From contig JAQUQQ010000003.1 in NCBI GenBank assembly GCA_028716005.1, positions 1 through 46,508 on the forward strand: a stretch of DNA of 46,508 nucleotides, in the 5' to 3' direction. The position numbers were made by a program, and so were the translations under genes. Positions 29,161 through 37,720 of this stretch are shown piece after piece. The notes under the pieces were generated by a model. That model worked only from the letters and a program-made list of their open reading frames with translations, did no database searches and had not been told where the DNA came from. Numbering within the stretch: the first letter of the stretch is position 1; each line of letters begins with the position of its first letter. Source of the stretch: Candidatus Moraniibacteriota bacterium. GTDB taxonomy: Bacteria > Patescibacteriota > Minisyncoccia > Moranbacterales > UBA11712.

Positions 29161-30818
29161 TGCCCGGCTATAATAATCTGGTGAAAATCACAAAGGATAT
29201 TTTCAAAAGGGAACTCGCTTGGGTTTGGATTTTTGGTTTTGTTTTGAGCCTGGTTGCCGTGGTTCTTTCCGCAAAAGGTAAACTCTCTCTCGGAAAAGGG
29301 GATTTTGTTTTTTTGTCTTTGGTGACACTCCTTGTCGCGCTTTATCGCCCGCGTTGGATATTTTTCCTTTTCGTGGGCAGTATTTCTCTCGAAAATATAA
29401 TTTTGACCGGCAGTTTCCTCCCGGTCCAGTTGCGGCCCTATCAGTTTTTGGGAGGAATATTGATTCTGGCTTTGGCTATTTTGTTCGCTTCCAAACGGCT
29501 TCGTTTCAAACTGTTGAAACCAACTTGGATTGATTGGCTTGTTTTTTCTTTGATTCCTTTCAGTTTTCTGGCTTTGGCGGGCGCATCCAGCAAGGCTATC
29601 AGTCTCAAAAATAACCTCGTCCTGATTTCTTTTGTTGCTTTATATTATTTGGCGCGTTCTTTCCTGAGAAGCCGGGAGGATTTCGCAAAAACGGCCGCCT
29701 TTTTCACGGTTTCCTTTTTGACAACAACTTTGTTCGGCTTCTGGCAGGTTTTCGCCGACAAATTCGGCCTAAAATCCTTTGAAGTGATGTTTGGAAGGCC
29801 AAATTCCACTTTCACGGAGCCCGACTGGCTGGGAATATATCTTTGCTTCGCGTTGGCAGTTTTTCTCGCGCTGATATTTTATTCTCTCCGGACAAAGAAA
29901 AAGATATTTTTTTCAAAAAAGTATACTGCTTTGTTTCTGGATATTTTTGTTTTTCTTGACGTGGCGCTTATCATCCTGACACTCTCGCGCTCGGCTTGGG
30001 TTGGAGCCGCTGCCGTCTTCGCTCTTTATTTCCTCGCGCTTGTGCCATCGCAAAAATATATTTCCTCCAGGAAATATGCCGCGGGCTGGAGAGGATTTTT
30101 GAGAGAAGCGGCGATTATGTTTTCGATTGTCGTTGTTTCTTTGGCGGCGATTCATTTCGGAAAACTTTCGAAGTTTGATATCTTTGACCGGGCGCGCTCG
30201 GCTGCCACGAGCGAACAAAAAATCACTATCGCCTGTGAAAACGGTTCGAATGTCCCGCAGACAATTTCCAGCGCGGACGAACTGGCAAAATTCAATTGCC
30301 GGCATATCAATCTTGAGGAAATTGATCTCTACAAATCGCAGGGAAAAGTTGTCACCGAAATTTTCCGGAAAGACCCGAACGTGATGACTCGTAGCGCGAT
30401 TTATCAAAAAAGCTGGGAGATTCTCAAAATTCATCCGCTCACGGGAATCGGCTTCGGAACAATCACGCAAAATCTGGGAACTGACGAGCGGGGAGCGGGA
30501 CTCAATGAAAGCAACATTTTTTTGCAAATCTGGGCAGGGAGCGGAATCTTGGGGTTGATAGTATTTTTCACCGCCTTGGGATATTTGTTTGTTTATTCTT
30601 TACGCCGAATCTCACCTGTTTGCCCAATGAATCGCCTTTTCGGCTGTCCGGTTTTGAATGATAATTTTGAAAAAGCTGCCAACATCTTCACGGTCTTGGG
30701 AATCGCCGCTTTGATGATTCCGAATCTTTTCAACGCAGGGCTATTCATGGGAATATTTTGGCTTGGATTAGCAACAATTATAAGTATAAAAGAAAATATC
30801 CGCTTTAATCCGCAATAA
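29160..30818 (+). CDS. O-antigen ligase / Wzy-type polymerase family protein
   Basis: 552 residues with about 11-12 hydrophobic segments and a large extracellular loop (about residues 345-430). The Wzy_C-type signature HPLTGIGFGTITQNLG follows the loop, and RPNSTFTEPDWLGIYL precedes it. These enzymes polymerise glycan repeat units or attach them to a carrier outside the membrane. Coupled by TAATG to the GT4 gene upstream and followed 20 bp later by another GT4 gene, it is the core of the plus-strand polysaccharide operon. Confidence 0.9.
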   Translation: MPGYNNLVKITKDIFKRELAWVWIFGFVLSLVAVVLSAKGKLSLGKGDFVFLSLVTLLVALYRPRWIFFLFVGSISLENIILTGSFLPVQLRPYQFLGGILILALAILFASKRLRFKLLKPTWIDWLVFSLIPFSFLALAGASSKAISLKNNLVLISFVALYYLARSFLRSREDFAKTAAFFTVSFLTTTLFGFWQVFADKFGLKSFEVMFGRPNSTFTEPDWLGIYLCFALAVFLALIFYSLRTKKKIFFSKKYTALFLDIFVFLDVALIILTLSRSAWVGAAAVFALYFLALVPSQKYISSRKYAAGWRGFLREAAIMFSIVVVSLAAIHFGKLSKFDIFDRARSAATSEQKITIACENGSNVPQTISSADELAKFNCRHINLEEIDLYKSQGKVVTEIFRKDPNVMTRSAIYQKSWEILKIHPLTGIGFGTITQNLGTDERGAGLNESNIFLQIWAGSGILGLIVFFTALGYLFVYSLRRISPVCPMNRLFGCPVLNDNFEKAANIFTVLGIAALMIPNLFNAGLFMGIFWLGLATIISIKENIRFNPQ

Positions 30819-30838
30819 TCCGCTTATTCCGCAACATT

Positions 30839-31966
30839 ATGAAAGTAGGCATTGATATCAGATTAATAGGCAAAAATCAAACCGGCAGCGAGGTATATTT
30901 TTTCAATTTAGCGAAAAATCTGGCGACGATTGACCGAGAAAATGAATACTATTTTTACACTGACCGCGATCCTGAAAAAGATCATGTCCTGAAAGAAGAA
31001 GTCCGAAAGCTAAAATTGGGCGACAATATCAAGATTGTTTATATAAAATCTCCGAACCGTTTTTGGTGGAATTTTTGGGCATTGCGGAATCATCTCAAAA
31101 AAAATCCGGTCGATGTTTTTCATACCCAATACATCGCGCCCTTTTGGCTGCCGAAAAATATCAAGCTCGTTCTCACGGTTCATGACGTTTCTTTCAATTT
31201 CTTTCCGCAGTATATCAAAAGAAGCGATTTGTTTTTCCTGAAAACGCTCCTCCCGCGAAGTATCCGCCGGGCGGACAAAATCATCACCGTTTCCGAAAGT
31301 GAGAGAAAAAATATCCTGGATTTTTATAAAATCCCCCCGGAAAAAATCGAATTTACCTATAATGGAGTTGATTTCGAAAAATTCAGCCAAAACTGCTCTC
31401 CAGAAGAAATAAAAAAAATACATACCAAATACCAAATACCAGATACTAGATACGCTTTATACATCGGCACCCTCCAGCCAAGAAAAAACATTCCGGTGAT
31501 TATTGAAGCGATGAAAACGCTGGGCATCAAACTGGTTCTTGCCGGAAACAGAAACGCGCACAATTTCGACAAAAAAATCGACGAAGCAATCGAGAAAAAT
31601 AATCTCAAAGACAAAGTGATTTTCCCCGGCTGGATTGGTGAAGACGACAAGTCCGCTTTGCTGCAATCAGCCGAATGTTTCGTTTTTCCTTCGCTCTATG
31701 AGGGCTTTGGCATTCCCGTCATTGAAGCCATGGCCGCCGGCACGCCGGTTGCTTGCTCCAATATTCCCGTCCTCCGGGAGATAGGCGGAGATGCGGCACT
31801 CTTTTGCGATCCAAAAAACAGCCATGAATTTGCCGAAAATATTTCAAAAATCCTGGACGACGAAAACTTGCGGAAAAACTTGATCAAAATAGGCCAAGAA
31901 ACCGCCCAAAAATTCACTTGGCGAAAAACAGCCGAAAAAACGCTTGAAATATATAAAAACTTGTAA
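30839..31966 (+). CDS. Glycosyltransferase family 4 protein
   Basis: 375 residues. GT4 features: KVGIDIRLIGKNQTGSEVYF, VHDVSFNFFPQYI, KIITVSESERKNI, YIGTLQPRKNIPVIIEAM, VFPSLYEGFGIPVIEAMA, GTPVACSNIPVLREIGGDAA. It closely resembles the GT4 product at 28000-29160 in layout and probably adds a related sugar. A 7-bp tandem repeat encodes KYQIPDTRY at the linker between the two GT-B lobes. A terminator follows. Confidence 0.93.
   Translation: MKVGIDIRLIGKNQTGSEVYFFNLAKNLATIDRENEYYFYTDRDPEKDHVLKEEVRKLKLGDNIKIVYIKSPNRFWWNFWALRNHLKKNPVDVFHTQYIAPFWLPKNIKLVLTVHDVSFNFFPQYIKRSDLFFLKTLLPRSIRRADKIITVSESERKNILDFYKIPPEKIEFTYNGVDFEKFSQNCSPEEIKKIHTKYQIPDTRYALYIGTLQPRKNIPVIIEAMKTLGIKLVLAGNRNAHNFDKKIDEAIEKNNLKDKVIFPGWIGEDDKSALLQSAECFVFPSLYEGFGIPVIEAMAAGTPVACSNIPVLREIGGDAALFCDPKNSHEFAENISKILDDENLRKNLIKIGQETAQKFTWRKTAEKTLEIYKNL
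31424..31451. repeat. 7-bp tandem repeat (4 units) inside a glycosyltransferase gene
   Basis: Units ACCAAAT, ACCAAAT, ACCAGAT, ACTAGAT. The unit is a phase-shifted form of the repeat in lepA (546-580) and encodes a near-identical peptide (KYQIPDTRY here; RYQIPNTKY in LepA). Confidence 0.85.
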
Positions 31967-31994
31967 TTTTTCCGAAAATAATATAGATTTTGCA

Positions 31995-32018
31995 AAGAGC
32001 AGGAGGGTGCTCTTTTTT
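31995..32018 (+). terminator. Intrinsic terminator before the sigma factor gene
   Basis: Stem AAGAGCA/TGCTCTT with loop GGAGGG, then TTTTTT. Confidence 0.75.
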
Positions 32019-32064
32019 GTATCCCTAGCTCATTAAAAAATCCATAAAAAAGGTGGTGATCCCC

Positions 32065-33582
32065 TTGACTCAAGACCTCCTCGACAATCATGAAGAACTT
32101 CCTTTTGAAGAATTGGGGATCTCCGTGATCGAAGAAAAAGAAGGGGTTTTTTTTGAAGAAGAACCCGCTCAAACTGAAGAAACAAAAGCCGCCGGAGCGG
32201 AAAATGATCTTTTGAAAAGATACATTGAAGAAATCCGTCGGATTCCGCGGCTAACTCGAGAAGAAGAAACGGCTCTCACTTACGCCGCAAAAATCGGTGA
32301 TGGAGAGATTTCTAAAAAAGCTCGCAAGAGACTGATAACCAGCAATCTTCGACTGGTCGTAAAAATTTCCCGAGACTTTGACAGATATTGGTCACGAAAT
32401 TTACTCGATCTAATCCAGGAAGGAAACATGGGCCTAATGCGCTCTATCCAGAAATTTGATCCCTACCGCGGCATAAAACTGTCTTACTATGCCTCATTCT
32501 GGATTAAGGCTTATATCCTCAAATTCATTATGGATAACTGGAAGCTGGTGAAAATCGGCACAACCCAAGCCCAGCGAAAGCTATTCTACAACCTAAAACG
32601 CGAGAAAGATCAATTGTTTTCGAATGGTTTCGAGGCAAGCCCGCAGCTCCTCGCCGACGTAATGAACGTGACTGAACAGGAAGTTATCGAAATGGAGCAG
32701 CGGATGCAAAGCTGGGATTTGTCGCTTGAAACTCCCATAGGATATGATTCCGACGAATCACACAAAGATTTTCTTCCTGACAATGCCTTGTTGCCCGAAG
32801 AGCTTGTCGCACAGGCAAATCTATTGGCCTGGTTGAGAGAAAATCTTTCTGTTTTCCGCGAGAAAATCGGCAAACGGGAAATTTTTATTCTGGACCAGCG
32901 GATACTTTCAGATTCTCCGTTGACCCTGGAAGAAATTGGATCTCGTTACAATATCAGCCGAGAAAGAGTCCGACAAATCGAAAAAAATCTTCTCCAGAAA
33001 TTAAAAAAGTTCATAAAGGAGATCGATCCGATGAAACAAGGTGAGGGATTGACCAGAATAATGGGCGTCACTTCCGCGCAGGTGATTCGTGAACTCGGCA
33101 TTGAAACAATATCGCAACTAATCTCCCTGACCAGCGATGAATTTGTTCAAAAACTCGCTGGCAGAAAAAGCCATGCAGTGACCGTGAGAGCAATCGCGAA
33201 TGGCATGGTCAGCAACAATAAATTTTTTGGCGATGGCAAAGAGGTGGAGGCAACCAAACAATTGATGAATTATCACCCGAGCACGTATAAGCCGCCTGCC
33301 GAAACCCCGACATCTGCTCCGCCGCCTCCTGCACCGCCCGGAGAGGCTGGCACGAGCCCTCCCGCCGCAGAACAAATCACCGCGAAGACTTCTGCTGAAG
33401 CCCCAACTGGCGAAAAATCTCTTCGCCCAACGCTATTGAGATTTTCGGCCGCCTTTGATTTTCTGACTGCGAATGGAGGCAACCCGGAGAAAATTGAGGG
33501 CTACGAAGAAGGATTCTTCGCCCAAAACGGGCAAGAATATCTCCTTTCGATCAGCATAAGGAGAAAAAATAATCCTGTCTGA
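32065..33582 (+). CDS. RpoH-like alternative sigma factor with a long C-terminal extension
   Basis: 505 residues from a TTG start. Region 2 (RKRLITSNLRLVVKISRDF, NLLDLIQEGNMGLMRSIQKF) and region 4 (LTLEEIGSRYNISRERVRQI) are intact. The KIGTTQAQRKLFYNL segment is the RpoH box, so it is nearer the heat-shock sigma than RpoD. After region 4 come about 170 extra residues: a helical part (GVTSAQVIRELGIETISQL), a Pro/Ala-rich linker and an end of about 50 residues. The TTG is chosen because an anti-SD complement (AAGGTGGTGATC, 32050-32061) stands before it; an upstream GTG lies inside that site. Its own unit: terminators stand on both sides. Confidence 0.85.
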   Translation: MTQDLLDNHEELPFEELGISVIEEKEGVFFEEEPAQTEETKAAGAENDLLKRYIEEIRRIPRLTREEETALTYAAKIGDGEISKKARKRLITSNLRLVVKISRDFDRYWSRNLLDLIQEGNMGLMRSIQKFDPYRGIKLSYYASFWIKAYILKFIMDNWKLVKIGTTQAQRKLFYNLKREKDQLFSNGFEASPQLLADVMNVTEQEVIEMEQRMQSWDLSLETPIGYDSDESHKDFLPDNALLPEELVAQANLLAWLRENLSVFREKIGKREIFILDQRILSDSPLTLEEIGSRYNISRERVRQIEKNLLQKLKKFIKEIDPMKQGEGLTRIMGVTSAQVIRELGIETISQLISLTSDEFVQKLAGRKSHAVTVRAIANGMVSNNKFFGDGKEVEATKQLMNYHPSTYKPPAETPTSAPPPPAPPGEAGTSPPAAEQITAKTSAEAPTGEKSLRPTLLRFSAAFDFLTANGGNPEKIEGYEEGFFAQNGQEYLLSISIRRKNNPV

Positions 33583-33602
33583 TTCAATGCGAAACATTCA
33601 AT

Positions 33603-33639
33603 CGGCGCCCGGGAATAGCTCCTTGGTGCCGTTTTTTTT
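33603..33639 (+). terminator. Intrinsic terminator after the sigma factor gene
   Basis: Stem CGGCGCC/GGTGCCG with one imperfect pair, then a run of eight T. Confidence 0.8.
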
Positions 33640-33751
33640 GGCAAATTCCGTTTGCATTGCCATAAATATTATTTTATAATATACTCATTGGTAATGCCTT
33701 AGAAGCAAGTTATTTTTTATTTTGAGCGTAAACTAACAGAGAGCCAACAAT

Positions 33752-34810
33752 ATGGGACTTTTTTCACGAAGCTACAAAGACGAAAACACGAAACCAAGAA
33801 AGAAAAGATTTTGGAAAAAAAGATGGTTCAGAGTCCTGGCGGTCATTCTTTTTCTTTTGGTCGCGACCGGCGGATACGCGATGTATAGGACTGGAACAAC
33901 TCTCAGCAAAATTTCAACCAAAGACGGGTTTATAAAGTCTCTCTGGAAATCAATTCCAGGGGTTGGTTCCGATCAGCTTCAGGGCGAAAATGAGGGGCAA
34001 ATCAATGTGCTTCTGCTTGGCATGCGCGGAAATAATATGCCGGGCGGAGGGCTTTTGGCTGACACGATCATGATCGCAATGGTCCGGCCCAAAGAAAACA
34101 AGGTGGCGCTGGTTTCCATTCCCCGCGATCTCTGGGTGAACTATCCCGGGACATCGAACCAGGGAAAAATCAACTCTGTTCACGCTCTTTATGAAGAGAA
34201 AGGAGAGGGGAAAGGAATGGATGCCATGAAACAAATTGTCGGCGACATAACGGGTCTCCCGATTCACTACGCCGTCACGCTTGATTTCAAGGGGTTTACT
34301 GAGCTGATTGACGCGGTTGGAGGAGTGGATGTTTATCTCGATAAGCCTTTCTCCGAACCAACCCAGTTTGAAGGCGAAAGTGCCGCCAATTTTTCGCTTC
34401 CGGCCGGAAAAAACCATATCGACGGCGCAAAAGGACTTTTCTTTGTCCGCGCCCGTTATGCTTCTTCCGACTTTGAGCGAGCCAAACGGCAGCAACAGGT
34501 TTTGATTGCCCTCAAAGACAAACTTATGAGCCTTGGAACTCTCACTGATTTCGGAAAAGTGAACAACATTCTCAACGTGCTGGGAGATGATGTCCGTACG
34601 GATATGGACATATCCGAAATGAAGAAATTTTTCAATCTGGCAAATTCTATGCAAAATCCTCAAATAAAGCAGAAAGTGTTTGACACATCCGAAGGAGGAC
34701 TGCTCTATTCGACAAAAGCCGACACGCCGGAAGGAAAGACATACGTGCTGCTGCCAAACGGCGGGAATTATGATAAAATCAGGGAAGCGTGCCGAAATAT
34801 TTTCCAATAA
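33752..34810 (+). CDS. LytR-CpsA-Psr (LCP) family glycopolymer transferase
   Basis: 352 residues. A basic cytoplasmic start, one membrane segment (about 29-47) and an extracellular LCP domain (about 80-290). Conserved acidic and Arg residues are visible: LLADTIMIAMV, VALVSIPRDLWV, GKINSVHALY, ARYASSDFERAKRQQ. LCP enzymes attach glycopolymers from a lipid carrier to the cell wall. This fits the polysaccharide genes on both sides. A TATAAT box lies at 33675-33680, with a poorer -35 region, giving a leader of about 65 nt. Confidence 0.94.
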   Translation: MGLFSRSYKDENTKPRKKRFWKKRWFRVLAVILFLLVATGGYAMYRTGTTLSKISTKDGFIKSLWKSIPGVGSDQLQGENEGQINVLLLGMRGNNMPGGGLLADTIMIAMVRPKENKVALVSIPRDLWVNYPGTSNQGKINSVHALYEEKGEGKGMDAMKQIVGDITGLPIHYAVTLDFKGFTELIDAVGGVDVYLDKPFSEPTQFEGESAANFSLPAGKNHIDGAKGLFFVRARYASSDFERAKRQQQVLIALKDKLMSLGTLTDFGKVNNILNVLGDDVRTDMDISEMKKFFNLANSMQNPQIKQKVFDTSEGGLLYSTKADTPEGKTYVLLPNGGNYDKIREACRNIFQ

Positions 34811-34829
34811 CACAGATCCGACGAGAAAA

Positions 34830-35654
34830 ATGAATAAGGAATTATCAATCATCGTCACGAGCTACAAAAACCCTTCGGTTCTTCGGCTTTGCCTGGAATC
34901 TCTGAAAAAAAACGTTCTCAACGAAAATTTCGAAATCCTTGTTTTCGACAGCGCGACGGAAGAAGACACGGAGATGATGATGCGAGAAGATTTTCCGGAT
35001 ATACTTTTTTTTCCATTCAAGGACAATTTGGGCTTTTCAAGGCTTGTAAACAACGGCTTGAGAAAAGCGAAAGGCCATTTTATCCTCATCCTCAACGCGG
35101 ATATAATAATCGAAAGAAAATCGGCTGACATACTCCTTCAGGAGCTGAAAAAAAATCCCGGAATCGGGATTATCGGTCCAAAACTCATGAATTTTGACGG
35201 GAAAGTGCAGTCATCGTGTTTCCGTTTTTATACCCCTCCTATCATCGTTTATCGCCGCACACATCTGGGAAGATTTCTGTTTGCCAAAAGAAAAATCGAC
35301 AAATTTTTGTATAAAGACAAGGATCTCAAAAAACCGCAAGAGGTTGACTGGCTGATGGGCTCTGCTATGATGACGAGCAGAAAAGCCTTCGAAAAAGTGG
35401 GCTTTATGGAAGAAAACTTTGGCTTTATGTATTTTGAAGATGTCGACTGGTGCCGCCGGTTTTGGGAAAAAGGATTCAAAGTCGTATACTTTCCACTCAC
35501 AAAAATGTTCCACTATCACGGCAAAGGATCGGCGAGCCAAAGCGCCCTTCGGGCAGTATTTTTGAACAAACTCACGCGAGAACATATCAAAAGCGCTTTC
35601 AAATATTTTCGCAAGTATTTTCGAAAACAAAATCCTCACAGGGAAAAACACTAG
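34830..35654 (+). CDS. Glycosyltransferase family 2 protein
   Basis: 274 residues from MNKELSIIVTSYKNP. GT-A fold: the nucleotide-binding region IVTSYKNPSVLRLCLESL, the metal-binding LILNADIII (where DxD usually stands), and VDWLMGSAMMTSRKAFEKVG and YFEDVDWCRRFWEKGFKV. Rhamnosyltransferase-like proteins look similar. An upstream extension of the frame overlaps the LCP gene and is rejected. It lies 19 bp after the LCP gene and is probably cotranscribed. A pair of hairpins follows. Confidence 0.92.
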   Translation: MNKELSIIVTSYKNPSVLRLCLESLKKNVLNENFEILVFDSATEEDTEMMMREDFPDILFFPFKDNLGFSRLVNNGLRKAKGHFILILNADIIIERKSADILLQELKKNPGIGIIGPKLMNFDGKVQSSCFRFYTPPIIVYRRTHLGRFLFAKRKIDKFLYKDKDLKKPQEVDWLMGSAMMTSRKAFEKVGFMEENFGFMYFEDVDWCRRFWEKGFKVVYFPLTKMFHYHGKGSASQSALRAVFLNKLTREHIKSAFKYFRKYFRKQNPHREKH

Positions 35655-35684
35655 ACCCAAAGCGCTAAATTCCGAATAAATTCT

Positions 35685-35713
35685 CAGCCAGAGGCTGGTC
35701 CGCCTTTGGCGGA
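35685..35713. repeat. Two adjacent GC palindromes
   Basis: CAGCC-AGA-GGCTG (35685-35697) and TCCGCC-TTT-GGCGGA (35699-35713). They may help end the GT2 transcript, although only A-rich sequence follows. Same type as the other palindromes. Confidence 0.7.
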
Positions 35714-35797
35714 AAATTTTCAAAACGTTTTCGATTTTAGCAATTTTTATTTTGATATTGTTTAGGATTTATAGTTTTGAATTTTGAAATTGATACA

Positions 35798-37054
35798 ATG
35801 GACATTGAGAATAACAACCGAAAAAGTAGCAAATTCCGGCAACATTTCAATTATTTTATTGTAGTTGTCCTTGTCTGCGCCAGTTTTTATGGCGGAGTTT
35901 TTTATTCCCAATACAAAGCCGCCAAAAACAATAAAACCGACATAATCCAGAATCTCGTCCTTGAAAACCACAACAAGAGCCAGCCGAAAGACGTGAACGC
36001 CGATCTTTTTTGGGAAGCTTGGAACCTTATCACGGAAAAATACGTTGATCCCTCAAAGGTTGACAAAAACAAGATGCTTTATGGCGCCATTTCAGGAATG
36101 GTGAAATCGCTTGGCGATCCATTTTCAAGTTTCATGAATCCGGAAGAAAGCCAGCAGTTTTCAAGTGACATGCAGGGAACATTTGAGGGAATTGGAACAG
36201 AAATCGGCCTCAAGAACGATATCCTGACCGTGATTGCCCCAATTGACGGAACACCGGCTGACCAGGCTGGACTCAAGGCTGGGGACATGATATTGAAAAT
36301 TGATGATGCCGTGACAACCGATTTGTCTGTTGACGAGGCGGTTGCGAAAATTCGCGGGCCGAAAGGAACACAAGTGAAACTCACGATTCTGCGGGACAAA
36401 AATGGAAGTCCGAAAGAAATAACCATCACTCGCGACACGATCAACGTCAAAAGTGTCAAGATTGAATTCAAGGAAAACAATATCGCGGTTATCAAGATTT
36501 CAAAATTCGGCGATGACACGAATCTCGAATTCAACAAAGCCGCCAACGAGGCTGTCAGCCGCAAAGCTTCGGGGATAATCCTCGATCTCAGAAACAATCC
36601 TGGCGGATATCTGGAAACAGCCGTTGAAGCCGCTTCCAAGTTCGTCCCGAAAGATGTTCTGGTCGTTGCCGAAGAAAACCGGGGAGGCCAAAGAAACGAG
36701 TATAAAGCCGAGGGAGGGGATATTCTCAAGGGCATTCCGGTGGTTGTTCTCGTGAACGGCGGCAGCGCCAGCGCTTCGGAAATATTGTCGGGAGCCTTGA
36801 GAGACGATTTGGGAGCCAAACTGGTCGGTAGCAAAACCTTCGGAAAAGGATCCGTCCAGCAGCTCGAAAAAATGACCGGTGGATCAAATTTGCGCATCAC
36901 CATTGCCCGCTGGCTCACTCCAAACGGGGATTATATAATGGAAAAGGGAATTGAACCAGACGTGAAGGTCGACCTCACCGATGATGATTACAACAACAGC
37001 CGCGACCCCCAGATGGACAAGGCGCTTGAAATATTGAAAGGAGAAATAAAATAA
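35798..37054 (+). CDS. S41-family C-terminal processing protease (CtpA-like)
   Basis: 418 residues. One N-terminal membrane segment (about 18-38), a PDZ domain (about 105-190; IGTEIGLKND, PADQAGLKAGDMILKIDD) and the S41 catalytic core. The catalytic Ser is in NGGSASASEILSGAL and the Lys in SKTFGKGSVQQL, giving the Ser-Lys dyad. Such proteases cut extracellular proteins at their C-termini and process wall enzymes. ATG 35798 is preferred over a TTG seven codons upstream. It may process the wall hydrolase or foldase coded in this window; that is only a suggestion. Confidence 0.95.
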   Translation: MDIENNNRKSSKFRQHFNYFIVVVLVCASFYGGVFYSQYKAAKNNKTDIIQNLVLENHNKSQPKDVNADLFWEAWNLITEKYVDPSKVDKNKMLYGAISGMVKSLGDPFSSFMNPEESQQFSSDMQGTFEGIGTEIGLKNDILTVIAPIDGTPADQAGLKAGDMILKIDDAVTTDLSVDEAVAKIRGPKGTQVKLTILRDKNGSPKEITITRDTINVKSVKIEFKENNIAVIKISKFGDDTNLEFNKAANEAVSRKASGIILDLRNNPGGYLETAVEAASKFVPKDVLVVAEENRGGQRNEYKAEGGDILKGIPVVVLVNGGSASASEILSGALRDDLGAKLVGSKTFGKGSVQQLEKMTGGSNLRITIARWLTPNGDYIMEKGIEPDVKVDLTDDDYNNSRDPQMDKALEILKGEIK

Positions 37055-37066
37055 TATTCCTGCCTC

Positions 37067-37095
37067 TTGGCAACCGTCAAGTTTTTCTATATAAT
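37067..37095 (+). promoter_or_regulatory. Probable promoter of rplI
   Basis: TTGGCA (37067-37072) and TATAAT (37090-37095) with 17 bp between. The ATG of rplI is 23 bases past the -10 box, with a weak AGGGG in between. Confidence 0.65.
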
Positions 37096-37117
37096 CATTG
37101 CAAGGGGACAGAAAAAT

Positions 37118-37570
37118 ATGAAAGTTATTCTGACAAAAGATGTCGAGAGTCTCGGCAAGGAGGGAGAAGTGAAAGAAGTCGCGGACGGATTCGCGAGAAA
37201 CTTTTTGTTTCCAAAAAATATGGCGGAGCCGGCAACGGACGCGGCCATGCAAAACGCCGAAGTGAAGAAGAAAAAACAAGCCGAAAACGCGAAACTCGAG
37301 CTTGAGGATTCCCAGAAACTCGCCGAGCAGCTGGAAGGACGCGAGCTCTATATCAAAGTCAAGGAAGAGGAGGGAAAGCTTTTCGGCTCTGTCAATGAAA
37401 AAACCGTTGCCAAGACTTTCAAGGATGAGGGAATTTCCATCAGCCCGGAAAACATCAAACTAGCCGAACCAATAAAAGAAATTGGGGAATACGACGCGCA
37501 GATCAATCTGGACCACGGGCTTGAAGCGAACATAAAGATAATTTTAGTCAGCGAAAGCGAGGAAAAATAA
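37118..37570 (+). CDS. rplI: Ribosomal protein bL9
   Basis: 150 residues. The N-domain is classic (MKVILTKDVESLGKEGEVKE, VADGFARNFLFP), followed by the long central helix and the C-domain (GSVNEKTVAKTF, KIILVSESEEK). bL9 reaches across the ribosome surface and helps keep the reading frame. Some candidate phyla lineages lack bL9, so its presence is a small phylogenetic clue. A longer reading from 37067 would run through the promoter and is rejected. Confidence 0.95.
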   Translation: MKVILTKDVESLGKEGEVKEVADGFARNFLFPKNMAEPATDAAMQNAEVKKKKQAENAKLELEDSQKLAEQLEGRELYIKVKEEEGKLFGSVNEKTVAKTFKDEGISISPENIKLAEPIKEIGEYDAQINLDHGLEANIKIILVSESEEK

Positions 37571-37602
37571 TCCTTTGCCGCGCATTTTGATAATTTAGAC
37601 AG

Positions 37603-37627
37603 GGGTGAGTTTATCACCCTTATTTTC
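37603..37627 (+). terminator. Probable terminator after rplI
   Basis: Stem GGGTGA/TCACCC with a short loop (GTTTA) is followed by TTATTTTCTTT. Confidence 0.6.
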
Positions 37628-37720
37628 TTTAATAAAACACGAACAGATCGAATATTTCACGAAAATAACAAAGTTTTTCGTTTTACTCGTTAGGTATCCG
37701 TTGAATTCGTGTTGATTCAT

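Noticed and set aside
33950-34858. Long antisense open frame opposite the LCP gene, about 300 codons
   Set aside because: It is a shadow of the LCP gene; the protein has no recognisable features, and the plus-strand LCP motifs are clear.
36079-36918. Long antisense open frame opposite the CtpA-like protease
   Set aside because: The plus strand carries the PDZ and S41 catalytic motifs; the opposite frame is Ser/Pro/Leu-rich by codon reflection only.
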